Below are positions 49,841 through 59,504 of a stretch of DNA of 64,000 nt, one piece after another; positions within the stretch are counted from its first letter, which is position 1; each line of letters opens with the position of its first letter. Under the pieces are notes generated by a model. It ran no database searches. It was given only the letters and a program-made list of their open reading frames with translations, and was not told the origin of the DNA. The position numbers and the translations under genes were made by a program. The stretch is from Streptomyces kaniharaensis. GTDB taxonomy: Bacteria; Actinomycetota; Actinomycetes; Streptomycetales; Streptomycetaceae. The DNA is taken from assembly GCF_009569385.1 (NCBI RefSeq), contig NZ_WBOF01000001.1:2552001-2616000 (forward strand). The letters run 5' to 3'.

Positions 49841-50290
49841 TCACACGGGGTCGTGGCGCTTGGTCGTGACGAAGTAGGGCTGCACCTTGCCGCTCTGGGC
49901 GTAGTCCTTGAGCCGGACCAGCAGTTCGGCCCAGGTGCCGGCCACCATCGGGACGCCCTCCTCGCTGCCGGGCTGCCAGCCGCCGTGGCGGAACAGCAGC
50001 CGGGTGCGGTCGGGGGCGTCGGGCTGCTCGGCGAGGTCCCAGCTGATCCAGGTGCCGGCCCAGTGCGGCGGGAAGGCGCCGGCGTTCGTCCACACCACCC
50101 GGTCGAGGTCGGCGCGCTCGCGGCGCAGCCGGAACGGTTCGGGGACGTCGGGGAAGTCGAAGAGCAGGGTGTCGCCGTCCCGGTCGACGCCGGTGGTCCA
50201 CCAGGAGGTCAGGCCGTCGTGGGTGTTGAGCGCCGCGAGGACGACGTCCCGCGGTGCGGCGATGTCGATCTGCATGGCGATCTCGGGCAT
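49841..50290 (-). CDS. SRPBCC/AHSA1-family protein
   Basis: 149 aa from ATG 50290; GGAAAGG is upstream. START-like fold: MQIDIAAPRDVVLAALNTHDGLTSWWTTGVDRDGD, then WAGTWISWDLAEQPDAPDRTRLLFRHGGW and the C-terminal WAELLVRLKDYAQSGKVQPYF. This is typical of AHSA1-like proteins that bind hydrophobic ligands. Function unknown. Confidence 0.88.
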   Translation of the reverse strand: MPEIAMQIDIAAPRDVVLAALNTHDGLTSWWTTGVDRDGDTLLFDFPDVPEPFRLRRERADLDRVVWTNAGAFPPHWAGTWISWDLAEQPDAPDRTRLLFRHGGWQPGSEEGVPMVAGTWAELLVRLKDYAQSGKVQPYFVTTKRHDPV

Positions 50291-50337
50291 GGGGTCCGCC
50301 TTTCCGTGGCCTGCGGCCCCCCTCTCCGGCCACCATG

Positions 50338-50389
50338 GCACGACCCCCGGGCCGACGCCCTCGGAGGGGCGTCGGCCCGGGGGTCGTGC
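50338..50389. terminator. strong 22-bp bidirectional terminator hairpin
   Basis: Arms 50338-50359 and 50368-50389 are perfectly complementary (core CCCCCGGGCCGACGCC with its complement) around an 8-nt loop. It lies 19 bp beyond the stop of the LCP gene (minus strand) and 48 bp upstream of the SRPBCC start, so it ends the LCP transcript. Confidence 0.9.
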
Positions 50390-50408
50390 CCCTGCTCGGC
50401 GGCTTCGG

Positions 50409-52151
50409 TCAGCCGCCGCTGCCGTAGGTGGTGTTCGCGCAGATGTCGTCGTCCGCCGACCGGGCGTCGTTGGTGACGGTGGTGGGCAGCGGGGCCGGGG
50501 TGCCCGGGGTGGTGGCACCCGGGGCGGCGGAGGCGCCGGTGGCCGCGCCGGCGCCGTTGGCCGCCGCGAAGTCCTTGCCGACGATCACGGTGACACCCGA
50601 CGAGCTGCCGGCCTCGACGGTGGCGCCGGGGAACAGCGCGGCGACCTTCTCGGCGTTGGCCTTCTGCCCGGAGCCGTACTCGATCATGGTGGTCTTGTAC
50701 TTGGTGCTCGCTGCCTGGCCCGCCAGGGTGGCGTTGAACTTGGCGCCCTTGAGCAGGTCGCTCCCCTTGCCGGCCAGGCCGTTGACGGTCGTCCCGTTGT
50801 AGACGGCCACCTTGATCGACTCGTTGGCGGTGTCGCCGGCCGGCGCGGCGGGCGCGCTCGGGGCGGCCGGCTGGGACGGGTTCGCCGCGGCGGGGCTCGC
50901 CGAGGCATCGCCCTGCTGGCCGGTGGCGTTCTGGCCGTCGATCGTGCGGTCGGCCTTGAGGGTGTCCCAGAGCTTGCCGGCGTCCGGCTGGACCAGGTCG
51001 ATGTTGGCGTCCTGGGTGCGGTAACGCCAGGGCGCCGTCACGAACTTGAGGTCGTGCATGTCGATGTTCTTCAGCGACAGGCCGAAGGAGAGCAGCTTGT
51101 CGGCGGAGTTCAGCCCGGGGTCGACGGTCAGCGACTTGGTGGCGGCGTCGGCGAGCGGCAGCAGGTTGGTGGGGCTCAGCCCCTCCTTCTTGATCTTGGT
51201 GGCGAGCGAGCTCATGAACGCCTGCTGGCGCTTCATCCGGCCGATGTCGGAGCCGTCGCCGATGCCGTGCCGCAGCCGGACGTAGTCGAGCGCCTTCTGG
51301 CCGTCGACCGTCTGCTTGCCCTGCGGGAGGACCAGCTCCCCCTTCTTCTTCAGGTTGGGGTTGATGTCGCCCTCGTAGATCGGCTTCGGCAGGCAGACGT
51401 CGACGCCGCCCACGGCCTTGGTCATCGCGGCGAAGCCGTTGAAGTCGACCACCATGGTGTGGTCGACCCGGATCCCGGTGACCTTCTCCACCGTGTTCTG
51501 GGTGCAGGCCGGGTTGCCGTCGTCGCTGCCGCCGACCGAGAAGGCCGCGTTGAACAGGTCGGAGCCGCCCTTGGTCCACTTGCCGTTCGGCAGCTTGCAG
51601 GACGGGATCTGGACGATGGTGTTGCGCGGGATCGAGATGCCCACCGCGTGCTTGTGGTCGGCGTAGACGTGCAACAGGATCGTGGTGTCCGAACGCGCAC
51701 CGCCGTCCTCGCCGCCGCCCAGGTCCGCGTTGTTCTTCCCGCGGCTGTCCGAGCCGATCAGCAGCACGTTCACCGGCTTGTTGCCGTCCGCGTCGGCCTG
51801 CGCCTCCGGCGGGCGGTCGGTGGCTATCGCGTCCGCGTCGAAGGACTTGATGTTGGCGTTCAACTTGAAGTAGATCGCGCCGCCAGTGCCGGCGAGCAGC
51901 ACCAGCACGCCGGCCGCCGACCAGGCGACGATCTTCTTCACGTTCTTCTTCGGCTTGCGGCTGCCGCGCGCCGCCGCCCGGCCGCCGCCCGCGGGCGGGC
52001 CGCCCTTGCCGCCGCCCTTGCCCTGGGCCGCGCGCCGGGCCTCGGCGCGGCCACCACCCCGCGGCTGCGGCACGGCGCCGTCGTCGTCCGGGGTGAGCGC
52101 ATCGGACGCATCCGTGCCACGAGCCGGGCTCTCGCCCCGTTGAGCTGACAT
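50409..52151 (-). CDS. LytR-CpsA-Psr (LCP) family cell-wall glycopolymer ligase
   Basis: 580 aa from ATG 52151; AAAGG is upstream. A basic cytoplasmic N-terminus (KPKKNVKK) leads to a single membrane helix (IVAWSAAGVLVLLAGTGGAIYF, about 75-97). LCP catalytic domain (about 125-370): VNVLLIGSDSRG, RSDTTILLHVYADHKHAVGISIPRNTIVQIP and GQKALDYVRLRHGIGDGSDIGRMKRQQ. Residues about 430-530 form a LytR_C domain (VAVYNGTTVNGLAGKG). Members attach teichoic-acid-like polymers to peptidoglycan. SIPRN has Asn where SIPRD is usual. A 245-bp upstream region holds its promoter. Confidence 0.94.
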   Translation of the reverse strand: MSAQRGESPARGTDASDALTPDDDGAVPQPRGGGRAEARRAAQGKGGGKGGPPAGGGRAAARGSRKPKKNVKKIVAWSAAGVLVLLAGTGGAIYFKLNANIKSFDADAIATDRPPEAQADADGNKPVNVLLIGSDSRGKNNADLGGGEDGGARSDTTILLHVYADHKHAVGISIPRNTIVQIPSCKLPNGKWTKGGSDLFNAAFSVGGSDDGNPACTQNTVEKVTGIRVDHTMVVDFNGFAAMTKAVGGVDVCLPKPIYEGDINPNLKKKGELVLPQGKQTVDGQKALDYVRLRHGIGDGSDIGRMKRQQAFMSSLATKIKKEGLSPTNLLPLADAATKSLTVDPGLNSADKLLSFGLSLKNIDMHDLKFVTAPWRYRTQDANIDLVQPDAGKLWDTLKADRTIDGQNATGQQGDASASPAAANPSQPAAPSAPAAPAGDTANESIKVAVYNGTTVNGLAGKGSDLLKGAKFNATLAGQAASTKYKTTMIEYGSGQKANAEKVAALFPGATVEAGSSSGVTVIVGKDFAAANGAGAATGASAAPGATTPGTPAPLPTTVTNDARSADDDICANTTYGSGG

Positions 52152-52346
52152 CCGCGTACCTTTCACCGACGGAACCGACGCCCGTGATGATCGGGCACAC
52201 CGTACTTTGGGAGACGGTCGGGACCGCGCCCAGGTTGCACATTACGAAGGTCGTCATGACCACCGAACATCATCGGAGAATACAAGCCGGTCGATCGTGA
52301 ACCGTGTGACCGGGGTCTCCTCGACGATCCGGGCACGGCACGGCGT

Positions 52347-52377
52347 GATCCCGGCCCACCGCGGGCGGACCGGGATC
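52347..52377 (-). terminator. hairpin ending the A-T-TE operon
   Basis: GATCCCGG (52347-52354) pairs with CCGGGATC (52370-52377) across a 15-nt loop, 20 bp past the stop of the SnoaL-like gene, between it and the LCP promoter region. Confidence 0.6.
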
Positions 52378-52396
52378 GGCGGAGGTCAGAGGCCGT

Positions 52397-52837
52397 TCAA
52401 CTCTCGATCACACGGCGGAACATCACCGTGTCGAAGATGTCCTCCATGCGCACCGCGCGGCCGTCGCGCAGGGTCCAGGAGTGGATGAACGGCAGGGTCT
52501 CGGTGGTGCCGCGCACCGACGTGACCTGGCGCACACCGAACACCACGACGCGGTCCCCGGCGACCACGAACTCCTGGGGCTGCAGCCGCATTCCGCCCAG
52601 CACGGTGGGCACCGTGGCCAGGAACTGGCGGACGCCGGCGTGGCCGTGCTTGGTGCCGCCGAGGCCGTACTCGGCCATGCCGTCCGGGTGCACCCACTCG
52701 ACCTGCGGGTCGAGGGTGTCCAGCAGCGCGGCCACATCGCGGTCGTGGAAGGCCCGGTAGGCGCGCTCGATGAGGTCCCGGTTGGTGCCGGTCGGCGTGG
52801 CGTTCGTCATACCCGTGGGTTCGGCAACGTCGGTCAT
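52397..52837 (-). CDS. SnoaL-like/NTF2-fold protein
   Basis: 146 aa from ATG 52837, preceded by GAGGA; ATG 52849 overlaps the upstream stop and is an alternative. DLIERAYRAFHDRDVAALLDTLDPQVEWVHPDG, then FVVAGDRVVVFGVRQVTSVRGT and IHSWTLRDGRAVRMEDIFD show the SnoaL fold used by ketosteroid-isomerase-like enzymes and polyketide cyclases. It is the third gene of the A-T-TE operon, so it may act on that product. Confidence 0.87.
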   Translation of the reverse strand: MTDVAEPTGMTNATPTGTNRDLIERAYRAFHDRDVAALLDTLDPQVEWVHPDGMAEYGLGGTKHGHAGVRQFLATVPTVLGGMRLQPQEFVVAGDRVVVFGVRQVTSVRGTTETLPFIHSWTLRDGRAVRMEDIFDTVMFRRVIES

Positions 52838-52845
52838 GTCGTTCC

Positions 52846-53790
52846 TCATCGCTTGACCGCCACGCGGCGGCCGTCCAGGTACTGCGGGTACATCACGCGC
52901 AGGGTCCGCTCGATGCCGTCGCGCCAGTCGACGGTGCACGGGCCGGTCAGCTTCTGTCGCAGCGCGGGGTCGAACCGGTACGTCTCCCGCGTCACCTCGC
53001 TGGGGACGAGGGCGGCGGTGACGCCGGTCAGCGCCTCGATGTGGCGGATGCAGTCGGTGATGCCGACCGACTGGTCGCCGCCCCAGTTGACCACGGTGGC
53101 CGGCGCGGCGGCCGCCTCCCAGAGCCGGGGAACCTGCGCCACCAGGTCGTCGGTGTGCAACAGGGAGCACCAGTTCTGGCCCTCCAGCGGCACCTGGATC
53201 GGCTGCCCGGCGAGCATGGCCCTGAAGTACAGCATCGGCACGCCCCCGTAGCTGCCGGGGCCGTAGGCGATGTTCAGCCGGGCGATGGTGGTGGGCAGGT
53301 CCAGCACCCGGGCGAAGGCGCGCACCGCGCCCTCGGTGGCGAGCTTGCCCATCGGATAGGCGGGCAGCCAGTCGGCGGAGCCGTCCACCGGGTCGTCCTC
53401 GGTGTAGGCGTGGTCGAGGGTCTGCCGCTTGTAGAGGGCGCCGGTGGAGACGAAGAGGAACGCCTCGGCGGTGCGGCAGTGGCTCATCAGGCGGCCGGTG
53501 GCGACGGCGTTGATCTCGGCGGTGGCGTTGAAGTCGCCGTCCTCGCCGCGGTGGACGGCGGAGTGCAGGACGTGGGTGAAGTCCTGCGGGAGGCCGGCCA
53601 GCGCCTGCTCGGAGCCGTCGGCCATGTCCCAGTGCCACGTGGTGATGCCCCGGGCGGCCAGCTCCCGCTCGACGCCCGGTGTCCCGAACCGGCCGATGCA
53701 CCACACCTCGTTGTGCTCGGCCAGCGCCTCGGCGACCGGCCGGGCGACCTGCCCGGTCCCGCCGGTGATCAGGATCTTCTTGCCCCGCAT
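52846..53790 (-). CDS. NAD-dependent epimerase/dehydratase (extended SDR)
   Basis: 314 aa from ATG 53790 (GAGGGGG 9 nt upstream; ATG 53811 overlaps the preceding gene and is possible). Rossmann motif [20 protein letters not shown]. Catalytic region [13 protein letters not shown], with [17 protein letters not shown] giving YxxxK. The C-terminal half resembles sugar-nucleotide or carbonyl-modifying SDRs. Its position directly between the A-T-TE enzyme and a SnoaL-like gene suggests it tailors the released product. Confidence 0.88.
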   Translation of the reverse strand: MRGKKILITGGTGQVARPVAEALAEHNEVWCIGRFGTPGVERELAARGITTWHWDMADGSEQALAGLPQDFTHVLHSAVHRGEDGDFNATAEINAVATGRLMSHCRTAEAFLFVSTGALYKRQTLDHAYTEDDPVDGSADWLPAYPMGKLATEGAVRAFARVLDLPTTIARLNIAYGPGSYGGVPMLYFRAMLAGQPIQVPLEGQNWCSLLHTDDLVAQVPRLWEAAAAPATVVNWGGDQSVGITDCIRHIEALTGVTAALVPSEVTRETYRFDPALRQKLTGPCTVDWRDGIERTLRVMYPQYLDGRRVAVKR

Positions 53791-53807
53791 GCCGTTGTTC
53801 CCCCTCG

Positions 53808-56588
53808 TCATCGGTTCCCACCCCGCTCGCGCGCGATGTCGTCGGCCTCCGCCAGCGCGCGGTCCAGCTCGCGCCGCAGGATCGCCTGGAAGGCGGCCAC
53901 ATGGCGCGGGCCCATCAGGGTGTAGTGCTCGCCCGGCACCTCCAGGTACCGGTTCTCCTCGCGGCTGTGCTCGTCCCAGCGTCGCAGTTCGTTGTTCAGC
54001 CAGTCCTCGCGGGTGCCGCGCAGCGGGATCGCGTGGAACACCGTCATCGAGCGGACGTCGCCGCTCGGCCGGTACGTCCTGCCCAGGTCGGTCAGGGTGT
54101 CGGCGATCTCCGCCCAGGCGGCGAACCTGTCGGCGTCCAGGTCGAGTTCGGCCAGCCGCCGCGGCGGCGCCAGCTCGATCAGCCGGGCGGCCTGTTCCTC
54201 GCGCGGCAGGTGCCGGAGGGTGTCGGGGAGTTCGACGGACTGCCGCTTGTCGATGAGCTCCAGGAAGAGCGCCAGGTGGGCGGCCGTGTCGGCGAAGTCC
54301 AGTTCCTCCATGCGGTACTTGATGTGCGGCGGCAGGTTGAAGCTGCCGACGAAGTCGACCCGCTCGCCCTGCGACTCCAGCACCTTGGCGATCTCGAAGG
54401 CGACGGCGGCGCCGTAGGAGTAGCCGGCCACCGCGTACGGGCCCTGCGGCTGCGCGGCGCGGATGGCGTCCACGTAGGCGTCGACCATCTGCTCGAAGGT
54501 GGCGAAGGGCTTCTCGCCGTCGTTGAAGCCGCGGGCGCGCAGCGCGTGGAACGGGCGGTCGCCGACGAAGTACCTGGCGAGGTTGACGAAGACCAGCACC
54601 TCGCCGACACCGGGGTGGACGCAGAACAGCGGGGTCTTGTCGCCGCCGGTCTGCATCGGCACCAGCGGGTCGTACCGGCGGGTGCCGGGGCCGGCCGGCT
54701 CGGCGAGGCGGGCGGCCAGCGCGCGGACGGTCGGCGCGGTGAGCACCGTGACGACCTCCAGTCCGGTGACGCCGAGGCGCTCGGCCACCTTGGCGCGCAG
54801 CCGCAGGATGTCCAGCGAGGTGCCGCCGAGGTCGAAGAAGCCGGCGGTGGCGGAGATCGCGGCCGGGTCGCAGTCGAACATCTCGGCGTAGATCTCGGCG
54901 AGGGCGTGCTCGACCGGGCCCTCGGGCGCGGTGTGGCCGCCGAGCATGCGCAGCGTGAGGTCGGCGACGGCCTCCTGCTGCCCGGCGTACGCCCCGTCCT
55001 CCAGGCGGCGACGCATCAGGGCGCGCTGGATCTTGCCCAGGCTGGTCTTGGGGAAGGCCTCGGCGGGCAGCGGCAGGACGAGTGCGGGCCGGAAGCCCCA
55101 GTGCGTCACGACGGTGGCGCGCACGGCGGTGAGCACCCGGTGCAGGGCGGTCTCGTCGCCGGCGGGCAGCTCGGGGTGGAAGGCGATGACCAACTGCTCG
55201 GTGTCGCTGCCGGCCGGGCGGATCGGGAAGGCGGCGACGTAGGAGCGGGCGACGCCGTCAAGCTGTTCGAGGACGGCCTCGATGTCGTGGCTGAAGTGGT
55301 TGACGCCGTTGACGATGACGCTGTCCTTGCTGCGCCCGACCAGGGTGAGCCGGCCGTCGTCGATCCGGCCGAGGTCGCCGCTGCGGAACCAGCCGTCGGC
55401 GGTGAAGGCCTCGGCGGTGGCCTGCGGGTTGCGGAAGTAGCCGCGGGTGATCATCGGGCCGGTGAGCTGGAGTTCGCCGACCTCGCCGGCGGGCAGCGGG
55501 CGGTCGGCCTCGTCGGCGACCCGGACGGACAGGCCGGCCACCGGGGTGCCGAGGTTGGCGAACTCGGCGCCGCGGTCCGTCCCGGGGAAGCCCCGGCGGG
55601 AGTAGATGCTGCCGGCGCAGGTCTCGGTCATGCCGAAGGCGGGCCAGAGCGTGTCGCCGGCCAGACCGTACGGCGCGAGCCGCTCCAGGAACGCTTCTCC
55701 GGTGCCGACCAGGACGGCCTCGCCGCCGCTGATGATCTGCCGGACCGGGCTCAGGTCGAACCGCTCGCCGGAGGCGTCCAGCCGGTCGGCGGCGGCGGTG
55801 ATCAGGCCGAGCAGGAAGTTCGGCGCGAAGGTCATCGTGACGCCGTACCGGGAGAGCAGGCGGAGGAACTCCGGCGGGTCGGCGAGCACCACGGCGGGGG
55901 CGACGTGCAGTTGGCGGGCGCCGACGGACAGCGGCAGCAGGTGGCACTCCAGCAGCGCGGCGACGTGGTCGAAGGAGACCCAGTTGAGCGTGACGTCGGC
56001 GGCGTCCAGCCGGTGCGCGCCGTTCTTGCCTGCCATCGAGGCCAGCAGGTTGGCGTGGCTGAGCATGACGGCCTTGGAGTTGCTGGTGGAGCCGGAGGTC
56101 AGCATCAGCACCGCGGTGTCCTCGGGCGCCGCGCGGTGCAGCTCCTCGGCCGGCTCGCCGGGCAGCTCCTCCAGGACGGCCAGCGGACGGTCCGGGTCGG
56201 GCGGCAGGAGCGCGGCGAGACCCGCGGTGGTGACCGTCAGCGGGCCGTCCAACAGGGTTGCCACATGGGCGAGTTGGGCGGCCCAGCGCTCCGGGTCGGC
56301 GGCAGCGGGCGCGGCCAGCGGGCAGGGGACGAAGCCACCGAGCACGGCACCCCAGAAGGCGGGCAGAAAGTCCTGGGCGCGCTCCAGGATCAGCACCACG
56401 CGGTCGCCGGGGCGCAGTCCGCGGGCGCGCAGTCCGGTGAGGATTCTCCGGGCGGCGTCGAGGAGTTCGGGGTAGCTCTGCTCGACCGTGCCGGCGTCGG
56501 CGGCGCCGCGGCAGTGGCCGAGTCCCACCGCGGGGTGCCGTCCGGCGACGTCCAGCAGCAGGTCTGTGAGGTTGGTGGGACGATTCAC
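53808..56588 (-). CDS. NRPS-like A-T-TE enzyme
   Basis: 926 aa from GTG 56588; AGGAGA is 9 nt upstream. Adenylation domain about 1-560: [50 protein letters not shown]. The carrier domain at about 585-650 has the phosphopantetheine Ser in [16 protein letters not shown]. The thioesterase, about 680-920, has nucleophile [12 protein letters not shown] (GxSxG) and the late His in [11 protein letters not shown]. No condensation domain is present. The segment [25 protein letters not shown] recalls the A-T-TE synthetases that condense two aryl or alpha-keto acids into quinones or furanones (atromentin/ralfuranone/echoside type). The substrate is therefore likely an arylpyruvate, by inference. It heads an operon with the epimerase and SnoaL genes. 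Confidence 0.88.
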   Translation of the reverse strand: MNRPTNLTDLLLDVAGRHPAVGLGHCRGAADAGTVEQSYPELLDAARRILTGLRARGLRPGDRVVLILERAQDFLPAFWGAVLGGFVPCPLAAPAAADPERWAAQLAHVATLLDGPLTVTTAGLAALLPPDPDRPLAVLEELPGEPAEELHRAAPEDTAVLMLTSGSTSNSKAVMLSHANLLASMAGKNGAHRLDAADVTLNWVSFDHVAALLECHLLPLSVGARQLHVAPAVVLADPPEFLRLLSRYGVTMTFAPNFLLGLITAAADRLDASGERFDLSPVRQIISGGEAVLVGTGEAFLERLAPYGLAGDTLWPAFGMTETCAGSIYSRRGFPGTDRGAEFANLGTPVAGLSVRVADEADRPLPAGEVGELQLTGPMITRGYFRNPQATAEAFTADGWFRSGDLGRIDDGRLTLVGRSKDSVIVNGVNHFSHDIEAVLEQLDGVARSYVAAFPIRPAGSDTEQLVIAFHPELPAGDETALHRVLTAVRATVVTHWGFRPALVLPLPAEAFPKTSLGKIQRALMRRRLEDGAYAGQQEAVADLTLRMLGGHTAPEGPVEHALAEIYAEMFDCDPAAISATAGFFDLGGTSLDILRLRAKVAERLGVTGLEVVTVLTAPTVRALAARLAEPAGPGTRRYDPLVPMQTGGDKTPLFCVHPGVGEVLVFVNLARYFVGDRPFHALRARGFNDGEKPFATFEQMVDAYVDAIRAAQPQGPYAVAGYSYGAAVAFEIAKVLESQGERVDFVGSFNLPPHIKYRMEELDFADTAAHLALFLELIDKRQSVELPDTLRHLPREEQAARLIELAPPRRLAELDLDADRFAAWAEIADTLTDLGRTYRPSGDVRSMTVFHAIPLRGTREDWLNNELRRWDEHSREENRYLEVPGEHYTLMGPRHVAAFQAILRRELDRALAEADDIARERGGNR

Positions 56589-57113
56589 GGCCGTCTGTCT
56601 CCTGGCCTCGGGGCGCGCCGGGGCAGCCCGCCTGGCACGCCGAACAGGGTGAGGGACCAAAACTCGTACGGGAGTCCGCACACGTGATGCGACCGGACGA
56701 GTCAGCGCGGGGGTGTCGACGACGGCCTCGGCCGGCACCGCGCCGTCGCGTCGGTGGCGGGCCGGATCGGCAAAGCTTTGAGTTGAAGAGTCCCCGTGTG
56801 GCGTGTGGTCACGATTGCCACCGTACGGTCGGATCACGCCTGGTCAGCCGGGTGGTTCAAGGTTTGGCCGAAAGGGGACAAGGCGGCGACCGGCGGTGAG
56901 GGGCGGGCTACTTCTCGTGAGAGAAGCGGAATCCGCGACTTTCCGTTACGGAGTCCGACTGCAGCTTGATGCCAGGTCGACTGGAGATTCGCCGTGGCGG
57001 CGGCGGGAAAATCGAGACATGATATGTGCGCGACGTACCACTTCCGCGCCGCAGCCGCGAGACCCCTGCCGCGGCAGCCTTCAATGGCGCCTGACCTGCG
57101 CTTTTTTGCCAAG

Positions 57114-57178
57114 GTTGACTGACTTCGAACAGGCGAACTACTGTCGGGAGCAGGTGGTCTGATTGATCGTCAGTCAAC
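57114..57178. promoter_or_regulatory. inverted repeats flanking a candidate promoter
   Basis: GTTGACTGAC (57114-57123) is the exact reverse complement of GTCAGTCAAC (57169-57178). The left copy contains a -35 TTGACT (57115-57120) with -10 TACTGT (57139-57144) at 18 bp. This lies in a 653-bp, AT-richer divergent intergenic region (56589-57241) between the A-T-TE operon and the regulator genes. No gene is seen in the region; CTTCTC-GTGA-GAGAAG is a further small hairpin near 56915. Confidence 0.55.
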
Positions 57179-57241
57179 ATGTCCTGTTTACCATGCTGAA
57201 CGACGAATGAGCGGAAAGATCACCACCGTCAGGGGGACGAA

Positions 57242-58021
57242 GTGACCAGTGCAGCCGGCTCGCCGAACGGCCCCGGCCAGGAAGACACGACGCCGGCGGC
57301 CCACGCCGCGCATGTCGAGAAGACCCTGCTCCAGGCCCGGGAGCTGATCGAATCCACCGTCAGCCTCTACCGCCGGCGCCCGGACCAGAGCCCCCCCGCC
57401 CCGCACACCGACGTCACCGCGCTCGGAGAGGCCGTCGAACAACTGGTGGTCGGCGCCCGGCACTCCGTCTGCATCGCGATCACCGGCACCGGCGCGTTCG
57501 AGCAGATCGCCCGCGAGGCGCTGACCGCCATGCCCGTCGGCACCGTCGTCCGGGTGCTCTGCGCGCCCGGCGTCGCCGACTGCGCCCTGGCCAAGCTCGC
57601 GCACGCGCCCGGTGCCCGCTACGAGATCCGGGTCTCCGAGGCCGACCTGCGCGACATCGTCATCTCCGACGGCGCCGCCGCGCTCGTCCGCGCCGCCTCC
57701 GGGAACGCCAAGGGGCAGGCCACTCTCGTCAACGACCGGGCCGCCGTCCGCGCCCTGGAGCTCCTCTTCGCCGGCGCCTGGTCGCTCGGCCGCAAGCTCG
57801 ACGACCACCTCGCGCTCAGCCCTCGACTGCTCGGCGAGCTCACCCGCATCATCCTGGAGCGGCTGCGCAGCGGCTCCACCGACGAAGCCGCCGCCCGCGA
57901 CCTCAACATGTCCCTGCGCACCTACCGGCGCCACGTCGCCGAGATCATGCGCGAACTCGGCGCCAGCTCCCGCTTCCAGGCCGGCGTGCGCGCGGTCGAG
58001 CTGGGGCTGCTCTTCGACTGA
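57242..58021 (+). CDS. LuxR-type HTH regulator, paralogue 1
   Basis: 259 aa from GTG 57242; GGGGGA is upstream. The N-terminal part begins with a helical [21 protein letters not shown], followed by a middle alpha/beta domain (LCAPGVADCALAKLAHAPGA). The C-terminal LuxR/TrmB-like HTH is [35 protein letters not shown]. No receiver phosphorylation site is apparent. It is divergent from the A-T-TE operon and followed by a paralogue; both are probably pathway regulators. Confidence 0.85.
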   Translation: MTSAAGSPNGPGQEDTTPAAHAAHVEKTLLQARELIESTVSLYRRRPDQSPPAPHTDVTALGEAVEQLVVGARHSVCIAITGTGAFEQIAREALTAMPVGTVVRVLCAPGVADCALAKLAHAPGARYEIRVSEADLRDIVISDGAAALVRAASGNAKGQATLVNDRAAVRALELLFAGAWSLGRKLDDHLALSPRLLGELTRIILERLRSGSTDEAAARDLNMSLRTYRRHVAEIMRELGASSRFQAGVRAVELGLLFD

Positions 58022-58103
58022 GGCGCCCCACGGGGCCCTGCGATCCAGGGCCGGGCGCCGCCCCCGCTCTACGCGGGGAGAACCGCGGCCCTTACCGCGG
58101 GCT
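58022..58103 (+). repeat. three consecutive hairpins between paired regulators
   Basis: A 14-bp bulged stem (GGCGCCC 58022-58028 with GGGCGCC 58053-58059; GGCCCTG 58034-58040 with CAGGGCC 58046-58052) is followed by CCCCGC/GCGGGG (58062-58078) and CCGCGG/CCGCGG (58083-58100). It could attenuate or terminate between the two regulator genes. Confidence 0.6.
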
Positions 58104-58937
58104 GTGAGTAACACCAACGGGGAAACTGGTGAGTACGACGTGTCCATCGAGGCCGAGGACGAACTGGAACGAGCGCTCCTGGAAGTACGGGAGCTGATCG
58201 AGTCGACGGTGGCCATCCACCGCGACCGCAACCACCGGGCCCAGCAGATCGCCACGGTGGACGGCGGCTACGGACCGGTGCTGAGCACCGCCGCCAACCT
58301 GATCCGAGGCGCCGTGCGCAGCATCGACATCGTGCACGCGCGGATGCCCAGGACCGAGGAACAGGAGCCCGGACTCGACGAGTTCGCCGAACGCGAGCTG
58401 ATCTACGCGGCCGCCGAATCCATCGCCGTCCGGCTGCTGGCCACCCCGGCCATGATCGACGAGGACTTCGTCCGGGAGCAGCTCGCCAAGGAGCGGCCGG
58501 TGGCGATCCGGGTGGCCCGGGTGCCCCCGCTCCAGGCGCTGATCGTGGACGGCACCACCGCCCTCGTCGTCGCCGAGTCGGCCACCGGTGTCCGCGCCTC
58601 CGTCATCCGCGAGCCCAAAGTGGTGTACACCCTCGGCTCGCTGTACGAGAGCGTCTGGCGCAACGCCGTCCCCGCCGGTGAGCGGATCGTCTTCGGCGAC
58701 CGCGACCGGGCCGCCCTGGCCCAGCAGATCCTCAGCGCCCTGCGGGCCGGCGTCACCGACGAGGTGGCCGCGCGCGAACTCACCGTCTCGGTGCGCACCT
58801 ACCGCCGGCACGTCGCCGAGATCATGACGATGCTCGGTGCGCAGTCCCGCTTCCAGGCCGGCGTGCGCGCCGCCGAGTTGGGCCTGCTGCGCCCCGGCCG
58901 GCCCGCTTCCGGCACGAGCGGCGGCGGCCAGAACTGA
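58104..58937 (+). CDS. LuxR-type HTH regulator, paralogue 2
   Basis: 277 aa from GTG 58104; GTG 58140 (MSIEAEDEL) is an alternative. It shares with paralogue 1 the opening helix ([17 protein letters not shown]) and the C-terminal HTH ([35 protein letters not shown]), while the middle ligand or partner domain has diverged. A tandem duplication is likely. The two may bind the same site or heterodimerise (inference). Confidence 0.82.
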   Translation: MSNTNGETGEYDVSIEAEDELERALLEVRELIESTVAIHRDRNHRAQQIATVDGGYGPVLSTAANLIRGAVRSIDIVHARMPRTEEQEPGLDEFAERELIYAAAESIAVRLLATPAMIDEDFVREQLAKERPVAIRVARVPPLQALIVDGTTALVVAESATGVRASVIREPKVVYTLGSLYESVWRNAVPAGERIVFGDRDRAALAQQILSALRAGVTDEVAARELTVSVRTYRRHVAEIMTMLGAQSRFQAGVRAAELGLLRPGRPASGTSGGGQN

Positions 58938-59149
58938 CGCCGGGCGCCGGGCGGGTGGCAGCTTCCTGAAGGGTCCGTTGCCGCTCCCCCGGCGCCCGCA
59001 GTTGTATGGGCCCCGGAAAGGGAAAACCGGTTCCGCGGGAACCAGGAAATCCCTTCCCGATGGCCTGCCGTGCTCCCCCGAACAGCAGACATCGGCGCGC
59101 GGGGATCCGACCTGCCCGGAAAACCTCCGGCGGCGGATCCCCGCTCCCC

Positions 59150-59340
59150 AGCGTGGGGCTGCCGGAGTCGGACCTCAAGCAGATCACCACCTGCAGAACG
59201 CCTACGACGTCCTGGCCACCAACCCGTTCTGGACCACCGTCCACGGCGAGGACAGCCGCCAGGCCTGCCTCGACTACGTCAACGAGAACTGGACCGACAT
59301 GCGGCCGAAGTCCCTGGCCGACGCCATGAACGCCGCCTGA
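59150..59340 (+). pseudogene. frameshifted remnant of an unidentified gene
   Basis: A coding-like C-terminus ([20 protein letters not shown], then [26 protein letters not shown]) ends at TGA 59340. The preceding coding-like segment ([11 protein letters not shown]) is in another frame, with the switch near 59185-59190, and no start or N-terminal part is present. I do not recognise the family. The rest of 58938-59149 shows nothing supportable. Confidence 0.4.
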
Positions 59341-59369
59341 CATTCCCCCACCGGGCGCCGCGGAACCGA

Positions 59370-59406
59370 CGAGGCCCTGCTTCCTCTGAGCGGAAGCAGG
59401 GCCTCG
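59370..59406. terminator. terminator hairpin
   Basis: Perfect 15-bp stem, CGAGGCCCTGCTTCC (59370-59384) with its complement (59392-59406), 7-nt loop, followed by TTCG. It lies between the remnant and the convergent secreted-protein gene and can serve both. Confidence 0.85.
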
Positions 59407-59504
59407 TTCGCAGGGGCTCAGCGTCTACGTGCCTGGCCGGTCGGGCGTCGCAGGGCGCTGACCTGTGCGCTTCCGGCGACGCTGACAGCATGCTGCCAAG
59501 GTCG

